DNA from: Akkermansia sp.
Lineage (GTDB): Bacteria > Verrucomicrobiota > Verrucomicrobiia > Verrucomicrobiales > Akkermansiaceae
Direction: 5' to 3'
NCBI GenBank assembly: GCA_017435505.1
Contig: JAFSEZ010000004.1
Location: 1-64,000 of the forward strand
DNA: 64,000 nt
Below are positions 8,582-16,928 of this stretch, one piece after another; positions within the stretch are counted from its first letter, which is position 1; each line of letters begins with the position of its first letter. The translations under genes and the position numbers were made by a program. The notes under the pieces are model-generated. The model was not told the DNA's origin, made no database searches, and worked only from the letters and a program-made list of their open reading frames with translations.

Positions 8582-9475
8582 TTATTCTTCTCCGGTCGGG
8601 GCAGCTGCTACCGGTGTTTCCGATGCGGGCGGCTCCGGTGTTTCATTGTCGCTTATGCGCAGCCCGTGCCAAATGAAGAACACCATGACAATGGCGGCGG
8701 CTATGCGATACCACCCAAAGATGGAAAGCCCATGCTTGTTGAGGTATCCTACCATCCACTTGACGGCAATGATGGAGCTGAGCCACGCCGTAAATGTCCC
8801 CACCAGCATGGGAGCCCACCCAATGACGGCCACCATTTCCGACCCATGTTTAATCGCATCATGGCAGGTGGCGCCGCCCAATGTCACCAAGCCCAGCAAA
8901 AAACTGAACTCTACTGCGGCCGATACGCTTAACCCTGATACCAAGCCTCCCAGCATCGTCATCAGACTTCGGCTCACACCGGGACACATGGCTATGCACT
9001 GCATGAGCCCGACTTTCAGTGCTCCTTTCCATGTCAGTTCTTCCAGCGGTTTGCCGCCGAATCCCTTGCCGCTTTTCTCGCGAGCGCGGCTGTAAAGTAA
9101 AATCACAATGCCGCCGAGAGCCCACGTGATGGTGACGGTTGTTTCATTGAAGAGAAGACTTTTGATGTAGCTTTCGCACAGCAGCCCCAGTACTACGGCC
9201 GGCAATACCCCGACAAACATATTGATGATAAGGGGTACACCAGTCTTGTTGCGCCCCATCACTCCATCCCACATCTCCTGCACACGCTGGAAATACAGTC
9301 CCAACACCGCCAAAATGGCTCCGCTTTGGATGCAGATATCAAACGCATTGAGGGCATCCGACGAGCCTAGCCCCAATATGTAACGAGTAATGATGAGGTG
9401 CCCGGTGGAACTCACCGGGAGGTATTCTGTAAGCCCTTCGACAATGCCGAGTATGATAGATTGCAAAATAGTCAT
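8582..9475 (-). CDS. uppP: undecaprenyl-diphosphatase UppP (BacA)
   Basis: 297 residues with about eight TM helices. Motifs EGLTEYLPVSSTGHL (about 13-27) and PGVSRS form the active site of this integral membrane phosphatase. It recycles undecaprenyl diphosphate to the monophosphate carrier used for peptidoglycan and other surface glycans. The start at 9475 is preferred over 9565: a promoter ends 9 bases upstream, inside the longer frame. The C-terminus carries a Pro/Ala/Glu tail beyond the last helix. Confidence 0.93.
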   Translation of the reverse strand: MTILQSIILGIVEGLTEYLPVSSTGHLIITRYILGLGSSDALNAFDICIQSGAILAVLGLYFQRVQEMWDGVMGRNKTGVPLIINMFVGVLPAVVLGLLCESYIKSLLFNETTVTITWALGGIVILLYSRAREKSGKGFGGKPLEELTWKGALKVGLMQCIAMCPGVSRSLMTMLGGLVSGLSVSAAVEFSFLLGLVTLGGATCHDAIKHGSEMVAVIGWAPMLVGTFTAWLSSIIAVKWMVGYLNKHGLSIFGWYRIAAAIVMVFFIWHGLRISDNETPEPPASETPVAAAPTGEE

Positions 9476-9484
9476 GTGCGAACC

Positions 9485-9513
9485 AGTATACCTTATTTCA
9501 AGCGGAATCTCAA
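9485..9513 (-). promoter_or_regulatory. promoter giving a near-leaderless uppP mRNA
   Basis: Minus strand: TTGAGA (9513-9508), 17 bases, TATACT (9490-9485), then 9 bases to the ATG at 9475. Confidence 0.6.
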
Positions 9514-9606
9514 TCCTAAAAGGTGGCTGTGGAAGACGCAAGATGCTTTTTGTAGGGCAATTCAATAAAAATTGAGCAGAATACCGCTTGGAAGCGGAAA
9601 AAAAGA

Positions 9607-9635
9607 TTGAAGCACCGTGCCAAACATGCTATAGA
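9607..9635 (+). promoter_or_regulatory. promoter of the pseudopilin cluster
   Basis: TTGAAG (9607-9612), 17 bases, TATAGA (9630-9635). Leader of about 30 bases to the ATG at 9673. Confidence 0.5.
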
Positions 9636-9672
9636 TAGTGTCGGGCTTGTCCCGATTCTGTTCGTACGTGCT

Positions 9673-10413
9673 ATGAAAAGCTTTCGCAGGAAATTAGGTA
9701 AAGGGTTCACTTTAGTAGAATTGTTGGTTGTGGTGGCCATCATCGGTATCATGATGACCATGGCGGCGAGTGTGCTGCGCGATGCCGGTCGTGGTCGCGG
9801 CCTGGAATCCGGCGTGGATATGCTGGAATCTCTTGTGCGAGAAGCGCGTGCTACAGCTCAGGGTAATGACACGTACACGCGCCTGATTATTGCCAGCGAT
9901 CCCAAGGATAAGAGCAAGGATTCCCGCCACTTGCGCTACATGACGGTGCAGATGTTCCGCAAGGATGAGAATCATAGCGGTAACTATGATGGTACATCCG
10001 TCACTCAAACCGGTCGTTGGGTTTCCACTTCCTCCGGTACAACGTTGCCTCCCGGCGTGTTTTTCAGCCCCACATACAGCAAGGCGTTGGGGTGGGCAGA
10101 GGGGGCTCCCGGTGAAATGATTGGTCAAGAAGTGACTCGCCTCTCCGGCAAGGGACAGACACGTATTTACTACATTGAGTTTGATGAAAAAGGGCGTTTT
10201 GTAGCACCCATGGCCGATCCGCTTAATCCTACGCGTCCGCAGCGTTTGGTGCTCATGAATGCGCGCATAGGCTCCGGTCGCAATGCAAAAGATGGTATTG
10301 TGCCATTGGTGACGGATTCTTTGCGTCGGCCTGTTGGTGCCCGTGGTATCGTGGTGTGGCCCAATGGTGACACCAGCTTACTGCGCACGGATGAACAAGT
10401 TTTTGAAAAATAA
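9673..10413 (+). CDS. type II/IV pseudopilin, first of three
   Basis: 246 residues. A basic leader MKSFRRKLGKG precedes the prepilin-peptidase motif GFTLVELLVVVAIIGI with Glu at mature position 5 and the hydrophobic N-terminal helix, so it should be cleaved, N-methylated and assembled in the inner membrane. The globular part is not like a major pilin. The arrangement of several prepilin-like proteins resembles the 'Verru_Chthon cassette' described in Verrucomicrobia; assignment to that cassette (type D most likely) is inference. First of three tandem genes with 19- and 24-base gaps. Confidence 0.85.
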   Translation: MKSFRRKLGKGFTLVELLVVVAIIGIMMTMAASVLRDAGRGRGLESGVDMLESLVREARATAQGNDTYTRLIIASDPKDKSKDSRHLRYMTVQMFRKDENHSGNYDGTSVTQTGRWVSTSSGTTLPPGVFFSPTYSKALGWAEGAPGEMIGQEVTRLSGKGQTRIYYIEFDEKGRFVAPMADPLNPTRPQRLVLMNARIGSGRNAKDGIVPLVTDSLRRPVGARGIVVWPNGDTSLLRTDEQVFEK

Positions 10414-10432
10414 ACAAAGAGTCTGATTATAT

Positions 10433-11179
10433 ATGAAGAAGAACCTTATGAAAGGTCGCCTCGGTGGTTTTACACTCATGGAAACCCTGTTGGCTGTGGC
10501 GTTGGTTGGTTTGCTTGTTTCCATTTTCCTGACAGTTTTTGTGCCGGCACGCGGCATGGTGCAACAGGCTCTCACCAAGCAGGAATCCGAGCGTATCACC
10601 GGTATTCTTCGCGCTGAGTTGGCTACGCTACACCCGCATGAACAAGCCAACGCCGGTGATAAGCGCTCCTCCGCCAACAAGTACTTGTCTACTTTTGACA
10701 AAGGCTTCTACTGGTTGCTTAAATCCAAGCGCCCCAGTTCTTCTATCGTCATCTTTTCCTACCGAGCAGATACGGCCAAGCCCCCGCGCCAGGATGGCTC
10801 CTATCCTCCTGTGCCAGCCAATCGCGCCGTACCCGGTAAGAACAGCCAGTTGGTGACGGTGGCATGCCCTATGAACGATCCCATACATAAGAATGATATC
10901 AAGGATGCTGTGGGGCCGGTCTTTATCGCCAAGATGACCCAGTTACTGCCTGCTAAAAATGGTGAATATGAGCTCGCCGGGCAGCCCGGCGTTATCAAGG
11001 GTGCTTCTTCGCCGGAGAATTACTTCTCGGAGCGCGAGAATGATTCATGGGGCGGCGCCATTTTTTACCGCGCGGATTTTTACCTGATGTCTCCTCCCAA
11101 TCCTGCGCGATATCGTTCCCGCTCGTGGGCCAAGATGGGGCGTCCGCTCTTTTCGTCCAACCTTTCTTTCCGTCGCTGA
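10433..11179 (+). CDS. pseudopilin-like protein, second of three
   Basis: 248 residues (an ATG at 10448 is also possible). Leader MKKNLMKGRLG precedes GFTLMETLLAVALVGLLV, a prepilin cleavage site with Glu at +5 and a membrane helix. The C-terminal domain has no obvious relatives I can name; it contains many Pro and Gly residues and ends with a strand FSSNLSFRR. It lies 19 bases after the first pseudopilin on the same strand. Likely a minor component of a secretion or surface-fibre system whose motor and secretin are not in this window. Confidence 0.8.
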   Translation: MKKNLMKGRLGGFTLMETLLAVALVGLLVSIFLTVFVPARGMVQQALTKQESERITGILRAELATLHPHEQANAGDKRSSANKYLSTFDKGFYWLLKSKRPSSSIVIFSYRADTAKPPRQDGSYPPVPANRAVPGKNSQLVTVACPMNDPIHKNDIKDAVGPVFIAKMTQLLPAKNGEYELAGQPGVIKGASSPENYFSERENDSWGGAIFYRADFYLMSPPNPARYRSRSWAKMGRPLFSSNLSFRR

Positions 11180-11203
11180 TTTAATTTTTCTTTGTTCAGT
11201 TCT

Positions 11204-12187
11204 ATGAAAACACGGGTTTCCATACTTCGCCGCGGTTTCACTCTGGTGGAACTTATTACGGCCATGGCCATTACCAGTATTTTGGTGTTGGCAATCATGC
11301 AACTTACCAACCAAGGCATTGCGCTGTGGAAGATAGTGCAGCAAGACGTGAGCACCGCAGCAAGTTCGCGAGTTGCGTTGCAAATTATGAGCCGCGATAT
11401 GGAGTCGTTCCAGATGGCCGGTGGTAACAATAAGTACCAGTGGATGTATGCCAAGATTAATTCTGATACGTCCGGTGCTCCTAAATCTCTGCCTATTCCC
11501 AAATCAGCCCAGTGTGTGTTCTTTGCATGTGCTCCTGATCGGAATCCTTCGGTAAGCAGTAGTTCGTCTCTGCGCAGCAACTATCGCGATGCTCGCGCTC
11601 ATAATATGGAGACGCAGGGTGATGTCAACACAATTGGCTACCGCCTGATGTACCGCGACCAAATTCTCAATCTCCCCGGCAGGGAGGGAGATGAAACAAC
11701 GTTCCCCTTGTTCTCTCTCTATCGCCAAGTGATTTCTCCGCGCGAAACATACGAGCAGTTGTTGGGTAAAGAGAATATGGAGCAAGCCTACGTGCCATAC
11801 GAGGAGAAAGAAGAAGAAAATTTCCTCTGCGAAAATATCGTGGAATTGAGCATTATTTTCACCATTCAGTACCCGAAAGGTGATGCTGATGCCAAGACCG
11901 GCCGCGCTTCATACGAGACGGTGACAGTGCCGGTCATCTCATCCCGCAAGGGAGGCTCCGGCCGCCACTTAGCTGTATACGGAGATCGCATTGAGGCCAA
12001 TGGTCAAGTGTACGAGAACGCGCGTATCCAGTCGGCAAATCTGGCCATTACCGTGCTGACGGAAGAGGGCGTGGCGCTTGCTGAGCAAGTGCGCCGAGGG
12101 CGTCGCCGCGCTCCCAAGCCCGCAGATTTCTTTGCGCGCTACACACGCTCTTTCTCTCGCTTGGTGGCGCTTCCCCAGCCTCTTTGA
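11204..12187 (+). CDS. pseudopilin-like protein, third of three
   Basis: 327 residues. Leader MKTRVSILRRG precedes FTLVELITAMAITSILV, again with Glu at +5. The long globular domain has GspJ/'Verru_Chthon C'-like size. The ATG at 11204 gives a normal short leader; the upstream TTG at 11192 in frame is less likely. The set of three, with increasing size and no major pilin, fits the minor-pilin tip of a type II-like secretion pseudopilus (known role of GspH/I/J in other systems); the link is by analogy only. Confidence 0.8.
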   Translation: MKTRVSILRRGFTLVELITAMAITSILVLAIMQLTNQGIALWKIVQQDVSTAASSRVALQIMSRDMESFQMAGGNNKYQWMYAKINSDTSGAPKSLPIPKSAQCVFFACAPDRNPSVSSSSSLRSNYRDARAHNMETQGDVNTIGYRLMYRDQILNLPGREGDETTFPLFSLYRQVISPRETYEQLLGKENMEQAYVPYEEKEEENFLCENIVELSIIFTIQYPKGDADAKTGRASYETVTVPVISSRKGGSGRHLAVYGDRIEANGQVYENARIQSANLAITVLTEEGVALAEQVRRGRRRAPKPADFFARYTRSFSRLVALPQPL

Positions 12188-12213
12188 TGCTTTAATTCTT
12201 TATTTGCGGGACC

Positions 12214-12948
12214 ATGTTTACTACGTTGGCGGCGGAAGAATGCGTTACGTTGCAAAAGCTTTATTTGTGGCGCGACCCTGTCCTTCGTACCGGTTATGAG
12301 AACATGGCGGCAGATGAGCTTCTCTCTCGCAGAGGGGAGGCATGGTTGCGCTTCTATGGCTGGGCCAAGCCTGCGGTGAGTTTTGGCTATTTTGATACCT
12401 CGGCAGAGGCTCGCAGTATCTTTCCGGGAGATGACATTGAGTATATACGGCGCTGGACAGGGGGCGGTATTGTAGATCACCGCATAGGCTATACCTACAC
12501 TCTCACACTGCCGGCTATCCCCGATTACATGTATCCTACGAGCGCCAGTCTGTACAAGTGGATTCACGGAGCCTTGGCCGTAGCCCTGGCTGAGAGTGGA
12601 GTGCAATGTACGTTGTTGGTGGCCGATGCCCCGGATGGTGGCCGCGCTTGCTGGGCCAGCCCGGTGGCCAGCGATATTGTGGATGCGGCCGGCCAAAAGC
12701 TGGCAGGTGCAGGCCAGCGGCGTTACAAAGGTGCGGTGCTGCACCAAGGACTCATCCAACAATGTGAACCGGCAGAGGGGTGGCAGCATATTTTGGCTTC
12801 TCAATTGGCTCCGCTGGTTGAGGAGGTGCATGGCGCAGAGCCTTATCCGGGTTTTGATGCCGAACTTGCTCGACTTTGCAGCGAAAAGTACCGGACGGCC
12901 GAGTGGAATGATGAAAGTCATGGCCGCCGCAAAACTTCCCATACATGA
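12214..12948 (+). CDS. lipoate-protein ligase A family (BPL/LPL)
   Basis: 244 residues. The motif RRWTGGGIVDH (79-89) is the RRxTGGGxVxH lipoate-binding loop, and the segment GQKLAGAGQRRYKGAVLHQG carries the conserved Lys of lipoate/octanoate transferases. The family attaches lipoate or octanoate to E2 and GcvH domains in the cytosol. It is shorter than E. coli LplA and has no C-terminal accessory domain, so octanoyltransferase (LipM-like) activity is equally possible. Its stop overlaps the start of the NUDIX gene by 4 bases (translational coupling). Confidence 0.8.
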   Translation: MFTTLAAEECVTLQKLYLWRDPVLRTGYENMAADELLSRRGEAWLRFYGWAKPAVSFGYFDTSAEARSIFPGDDIEYIRRWTGGGIVDHRIGYTYTLTLPAIPDYMYPTSASLYKWIHGALAVALAESGVQCTLLVADAPDGGRACWASPVASDIVDAAGQKLAGAGQRRYKGAVLHQGLIQQCEPAEGWQHILASQLAPLVEEVHGAEPYPGFDAELARLCSEKYRTAEWNDESHGRRKTSHT

Positions 12949-14084
12949 GCGATTTTCTGCCTGAACAATGGCGACAAAATGTTGCTGCGGTTATTCTGGA
13001 TGCCGCAGATAACGTGTTGCTTGGAACGACATCGGGGAAAAGTCCTTATTGGCATTTTCCGCAGGGGGGAGTGGGCAAGGATGAAAGTCTGCGAGATGCT
13101 GTCTTACGCGAAGTGTGGGAGGAAGTTGGCATCCCGCCGGAAAAATGTACCATCTTGGCTTCATACGGCGGCCTTCGCTACACCTACCGCCACAAAAATA
13201 AGAAAAGCGAGCGTTGGGTAGGACAGGAGCAAACATATTTTATCATCCGCTGTGCCGGGGTGCAACCAGTAGCATCCGTCAAAGCTCAGTCGGATGAATT
13301 TGCGGAGTTGCGTTGGGTGCCATGGCGCCAATTGACGGCAGACATGTTTGTGCCATTCAAACGAGAAGCCATTATACCTGCTTTGGAGGCATTTTTCCCG
13401 CGAGGCTGTACAGATTTAAGCGATATCTCAAGTCGCTTGTCGCCCTTGCGTTATGTGTATGCTGCGGCAAACTCCCTGTCACAATATCCCAGTGCTGATA
13501 AGTCGCTTTTCGGTGGAGGAAAAGCAGAAATGGTGGCTCAGATGGCTGACTTGGCGCGCCGCATCAACAGAGCCCAGAGACATACGTACACCGGACGTCT
13601 GATGGTATTGCTGGTGGGCTTGGCCGGTGCCGGGCTTACCAATGCCCTGCGCCATTTAGCTCGTAGCATGGATCCACTGCACACGCATGCCGTACAACCC
13701 CGTAGCTCTTGCGAAGTCACACTCCCTGCTGAGGGGGAATGCACCCTGCTGAATGTGACACCGCATGCTCATTTTATAGCCGCTACTTCGGAAACGGAGG
13801 ACGCAGACTTGCAGACTGTTCTTGCACAAGAACATAAATGGAAAGAACAGGGTGTGAGTGTGCTAAAAATCTTTTTGCATGTTTCGTACGCCGAACATTG
13901 TAAGCGAGCGGAGCTTCCCCTTTCCCCGAAGCAATGGCAAGTACAACTCAGCCGTGCCGAGACAATGTTGAGTGCTTCTTCCTCATCCGCCGAACCATGG
14001 TATATCATACCTTCCGACTGCCGTTGGTATCGTGATTATGTGGTGGCTTCTCTCGTAGCGCATGTGCTGGAAAATCAGGCATGA
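12945..14084 (+). CDS. NUDIX hydrolase (RppH-like) fused to a degenerate PPK2-like domain
   Basis: 379 residues, two domains. Residues 8-155 are a NUDIX hydrolase: FPQGGVGKDE begins the box, which continues to REVWEEVG (41-62) with all Glu metal ligands; FPQGG is typical of RppH/Ap4A hydrolases. Residues about 205-375 resemble polyphosphate kinase 2: a P-loop-like segment VGLAGAGLT (224-232), the FLHVSYAEHCKR element (310-321) and the C-terminal PWYIIPSDCRWYRDYVVA. The P-loop Lys is Leu231 and the preceding Asp is Ala227, so the second domain should not phosphorylate. It may sense or bind nucleotides (inference). The start overlaps the ligase gene. Confidence 0.75.
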   Translation: MSDFLPEQWRQNVAAVILDAADNVLLGTTSGKSPYWHFPQGGVGKDESLRDAVLREVWEEVGIPPEKCTILASYGGLRYTYRHKNKKSERWVGQEQTYFIIRCAGVQPVASVKAQSDEFAELRWVPWRQLTADMFVPFKREAIIPALEAFFPRGCTDLSDISSRLSPLRYVYAAANSLSQYPSADKSLFGGGKAEMVAQMADLARRINRAQRHTYTGRLMVLLVGLAGAGLTNALRHLARSMDPLHTHAVQPRSSCEVTLPAEGECTLLNVTPHAHFIAATSETEDADLQTVLAQEHKWKEQGVSVLKIFLHVSYAEHCKRAELPLSPKQWQVQLSRAETMLSASSSSAEPWYIIPSDCRWYRDYVVASLVAHVLENQA

Positions 14085-14142
14085 TGTTGAGCTGATTGGG
14101 TGCAAATTGTTTGCTGTAATGTTGAATTGACGCATTCTGCGC

Positions 14143-14170
14143 TTGCATGTTGAGCAAAAATGACTATAAT
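14143..14170 (+). promoter_or_regulatory. promoter of the malic enzyme gene, short leader
   Basis: TTGCAT (14143-14148), 16 bases, perfect TATAAT (14165-14170). The predicted start near 14177 excludes the ATG at 14160 and supports 14184. Confidence 0.6.
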
Positions 14171-14183
14171 CTGCGCGCTTACC

Positions 14184-15497
14184 ATGAAAGACGAATTAGC
14201 TCAAAACGCGCTTCATTACCACGAGACACCCCGCCCCGGCAAGCTGGAGGTGCTGCCCTGCAAGTCTTGTTTCACGATTGATGACCTGACTCTGGCATAT
14301 TCCCCCGGGGTGGCTGTGCCCTGCATGGAAATTGCCCAAGACCCCACCGCTTCTTCCCGCTATACCGGGCGTAGCAACTTGGTCGGCGTTATCAGCAATG
14401 GCACGGCTGTTTTGGGATTGGGAAACATTGGTGCGCATGCTGCCAAGCCCGTGATGGAAGGTAAGGGCTTGCTCTTCAAAATTTATGCGGATGTAGATGT
14501 CTTTGATATCGAGTTGGATATCAAGAAGCCTGAAACGCTTATCGAGGTTATCAAGACCATGGAGCCGACTTTTGGAGCCATCAATTTGGAGGATATCAAA
14601 GCCCCCGAATGCTTCATTGTTGAGCAGCGTTTGCGAGAGGAAATGAATATCCCGGTCTTCCATGATGACCAGCATGGTACGGCTGTTATCTCCGGTGCGG
14701 CATTGCTCAACGCCGCTCACCTGACGGGGCGTCTGTTGCAGGATATGAAGTGTGTGGTGAGTGGTGCCGGTGCTGCCGGTATTGCCTGCGCTAAGTTCTA
14801 CATGGCTCTCGGCATACGCCGCGAGAACATTTACATGTTTGATTCCAAGGGGTTGATTCACACCGGGCGTTTGGATTTGCACCCCACCAAGGCTATGTTT
14901 GCCCAGAGCGAGGACTGCACCCTGGAAGTGGCTTTGCAAGGTGCAGATATTTTCCTTGGCCTTTCCAAGAAAGGTCTCCTCAAGCCGGAGATGGTCAAGA
15001 GTATGGCCCCCAATCCCATCATTTTCGCCTGTGCTAACCCCGACCCCGAAATCACCTATGAGGAAGCCAAGGCAGCCCGCCCGGATTGTATCATGGGTTC
15101 CGGCCGTAGCGACTGGCCCAACCAGGTGAACAACGTGAGCTGTTTCCCCTACATGTTCCGCGCGGCCTTGGATATGCAGGCCACCACCATCAATGAGGCA
15201 ATGAAGATTGCCGCATCCCGCGCTTTGGCAGATTTGGCTCGCCAGGAAGTGCCTGCTGAAGTGGTGGTTTCCAATGGCGGCGTGCCGCTGCAATTTGGTC
15301 GGGATTATGTGATTCCCAAGCCCTTCGATCCCCGCATGATTGAGTACCTGTGCCCCGCGATTGCTGAAGCAGCCGTCATTTCCGGTGTGGCCCGCAGACC
15401 TATGCCGGATAAGGAGGCATACAAGGCTGAGCTCAAAGCTCGCGTGGCCAAAGTACACGAGCGAACTCATACTCTGGTGGAAAGTTACAACAACTAA
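14184..15497 (+). CDS. NAD(P)-dependent malic enzyme (malate dehydrogenase, decarboxylating)
   Basis: 437 residues; short MaeB-like form without the C-terminal phosphotransacetylase domain. Converts malate to pyruvate and CO2 with reduction of NAD(P), in the cytosol. Motifs: LAYSPGVAVPC near the N-terminus, VFHDDQHGTAVISGAALLNA (metal/substrate), VVSGAGAAGIACAKF (dinucleotide-binding loop) and FACANPDPEI. The promoter at 14143-14170 selects this start. Cofactor preference is not decidable by eye. A weak hairpin follows at 15518-15546. Confidence 0.93.
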   Translation: MKDELAQNALHYHETPRPGKLEVLPCKSCFTIDDLTLAYSPGVAVPCMEIAQDPTASSRYTGRSNLVGVISNGTAVLGLGNIGAHAAKPVMEGKGLLFKIYADVDVFDIELDIKKPETLIEVIKTMEPTFGAINLEDIKAPECFIVEQRLREEMNIPVFHDDQHGTAVISGAALLNAAHLTGRLLQDMKCVVSGAGAAGIACAKFYMALGIRRENIYMFDSKGLIHTGRLDLHPTKAMFAQSEDCTLEVALQGADIFLGLSKKGLLKPEMVKSMAPNPIIFACANPDPEITYEEAKAARPDCIMGSGRSDWPNQVNNVSCFPYMFRAALDMQATTINEAMKIAASRALADLARQEVPAEVVVSNGGVPLQFGRDYVIPKPFDPRMIEYLCPAIAEAAVISGVARRPMPDKEAYKAELKARVAKVHERTHTLVESYNN

Positions 15498-15517
15498 GCA
15501 CCATCGTGCACCTTTTA

Positions 15518-15546
15518 CCCCCGTAGTTCATCTCCAACTGCGGGGG
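15518..15546 (+). terminator. possible terminator after malic enzyme
   Basis: CCCCCGTAGTT (15518-15528) pairs with AACTGCGGGGG (15536-15546) with one wobble; only a short A/T stretch follows, so termination efficiency is doubtful. Confidence 0.45.
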
Positions 15547-15579
15547 AAATTTTGATTCTCGAGTTTCTTTAATCTCGCC

Positions 15580-15897
15580 ATGCCTACTCCGCGAAAGATT
15601 GTACGAGGCAATCAAGAGCCGCTGGTTTATGTTGAAGAATCGCGCTCGTATGCCGGTTCTTTCTTCTTTTGGTTTCTGATACTTGCATTGTGCGCATGCG
15701 GATACTGGTACTACCAACACATGGAAACTCAAAATGAAGCACGGCGGCACAGGCAAGCCACCAAAGCTGCCGAAAAAACGAACGCTCATCAACGAGCCCA
15801 GTCCGAGCCGCATTCACAGCAGTGGCGGGCGCCTCATCCTCAAAAAAGCCAAATGGGACACCAAGGTGCCGGGATGGGGAGTAAAAAACAACTGTAA
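15580..15897 (+). CDS. small TM-anchored protein, unknown function
   Basis: 105 residues. A basic N-terminus (MPTPRKIVRG) leads to an aromatic-rich TM helix (about 27-46, SFFFWFLILALCACGYWYY), then a charged, Gln/His-rich tail with no domain. It resembles the first 80 residues of the next gene (15930) in layout and sequence: basic PRKI/PRRKI start, V-Y/F-V-E acidic patch, W-x-L TM helix ending in YWYY/YLYY, then ME-A-R. It therefore looks like a shortened paralogue lacking the thioredoxin-like domain. Probably co-transcribed with it. Confidence 0.65.
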   Translation: MPTPRKIVRGNQEPLVYVEESRSYAGSFFFWFLILALCACGYWYYQHMETQNEARRHRQATKAAEKTNAHQRAQSEPHSQQWRAPHPQKSQMGHQGAGMGSKKQL

Positions 15898-15929
15898 CGT
15901 TGCCACCCCCTTGCCTTAAAGTACTGACC

Positions 15930-16832
15930 ATGAATCCTCGCCGAAAAATACGCTCCGCTGCAAAAGTTGCCCCGATTCCGTTCGTGGAGGATAAGGCATC
16001 TGTTAGCTCCGGTTCATCTTCCATGCTCTTTTGGCTTCTACTGGCATTGCTGTGTTTGGGGGGCTATCTCTATTACGAGTACGCTCAGGAGCGTAATATG
16101 GAAGCCCGATGCGAGCAAAGAAAACGCGTTCAGGAAAATAAGCAAATAAGAGAGGCCAATCAAAACAATGCGCAGCAAAGGCGCGAGAAAGAAAAACAAC
16201 GTGCTCTGGAAATAGAGCAGAAACGCCGCGAGTATGATGAAATTGCTGCGCGAGAGGCCAAAGAACGAGAAGTTCTTTTGGCTGCTGAGGAATTGAATCA
16301 ATTGCGGGAAATGGCTGACCGGGAGGAAATGCTCAATCCCTACCGCGATGAAGAACCTGAATCTCTCCCGGAAGAATCATCGCGTCCCGTGAAAAATGCA
16401 GTTGTTTCAGCATTGGAACAATATGATGTTTTTAATGCCAAACCGAAGGAAAATGCGGAGTATTACATTTATCTGTGTTCTGCCGGTTGGTGCGGAAAGT
16501 GTGTTGCTGAGTTGAAATCTACCGTCGCGCGTGAATATGGAAAGATCAGTAAAACCCCCAATGTGGAGCTTATTCTTATCTCTTACGATAGGAGTTTGGA
16601 GGAGGCTCGCGCTCTCCCCCAAAAATGTAAGCTCACATGCCCCACGCTCTGGGTGGAAGATGTGAGAAAAAAAGTATTCCAGCGATTGCCCGGATTTGCG
16701 GACATGGGGAACGCTGTTCCTCTTGCTTTCATCGTTGACAAAGATGGCTTGGTGATTATACACGGGCATGGTTCTCTTCTCAACGATTGGAAACAAATTG
16801 TTGATGATGTTGAAAAGCTTTCTCGGCAATAG
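15930..16832 (+). CDS. membrane-anchored thioredoxin-like protein
   Basis: 300 residues. Basic N-terminus, one TM helix (about 39-55), a long charged coiled-coil segment (about 60-135, many Glu/Arg/Gln heptads), then a thioredoxin-like domain (about 170-295) with WCGKC (Cys188 and Cys191) and a cis-Pro-like AVPLAFIVD strand typical of TlpA/DsbE-like proteins. If the domain faces the periplasm it would reduce or isomerise disulfides; the orientation cannot be proved. Start at 15930 chosen over 15900 because the upstream extension is Pro/Cys-rich and overlaps poorly with the paralogue at 15580. Confidence 0.75.
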   Translation: MNPRRKIRSAAKVAPIPFVEDKASVSSGSSSMLFWLLLALLCLGGYLYYEYAQERNMEARCEQRKRVQENKQIREANQNNAQQRREKEKQRALEIEQKRREYDEIAAREAKEREVLLAAEELNQLREMADREEMLNPYRDEEPESLPEESSRPVKNAVVSALEQYDVFNAKPKENAEYYIYLCSAGWCGKCVAELKSTVAREYGKISKTPNVELILISYDRSLEEARALPQKCKLTCPTLWVEDVRKKVFQRLPGFADMGNAVPLAFIVDKDGLVIIHGHGSLLNDWKQIVDDVEKLSRQ

Positions 16833-16928
16833 AGGAAAGCATTTTATTCTAAAAGTTGTTTCGTTGGCAATTCTTCAGATTTCATGCTTGACATTGAGTC
16901 GACATAGGCGTACATGATAGGTATGTCT

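Noticed and set aside
14196-15470. 424-codon open frame antisense to malic enzyme
   Set aside because: Shadow of the real gene: the plus-strand frame has all malic-enzyme motifs, the antisense product has no recognisable domain.
16888-16916. Promoter TTGACA-N17-TACATG before the secreted transglutaminase-like gene
   Set aside because: The -35 is perfect but no convincing -10 box is found at 16-18 bases, so it is not listed.
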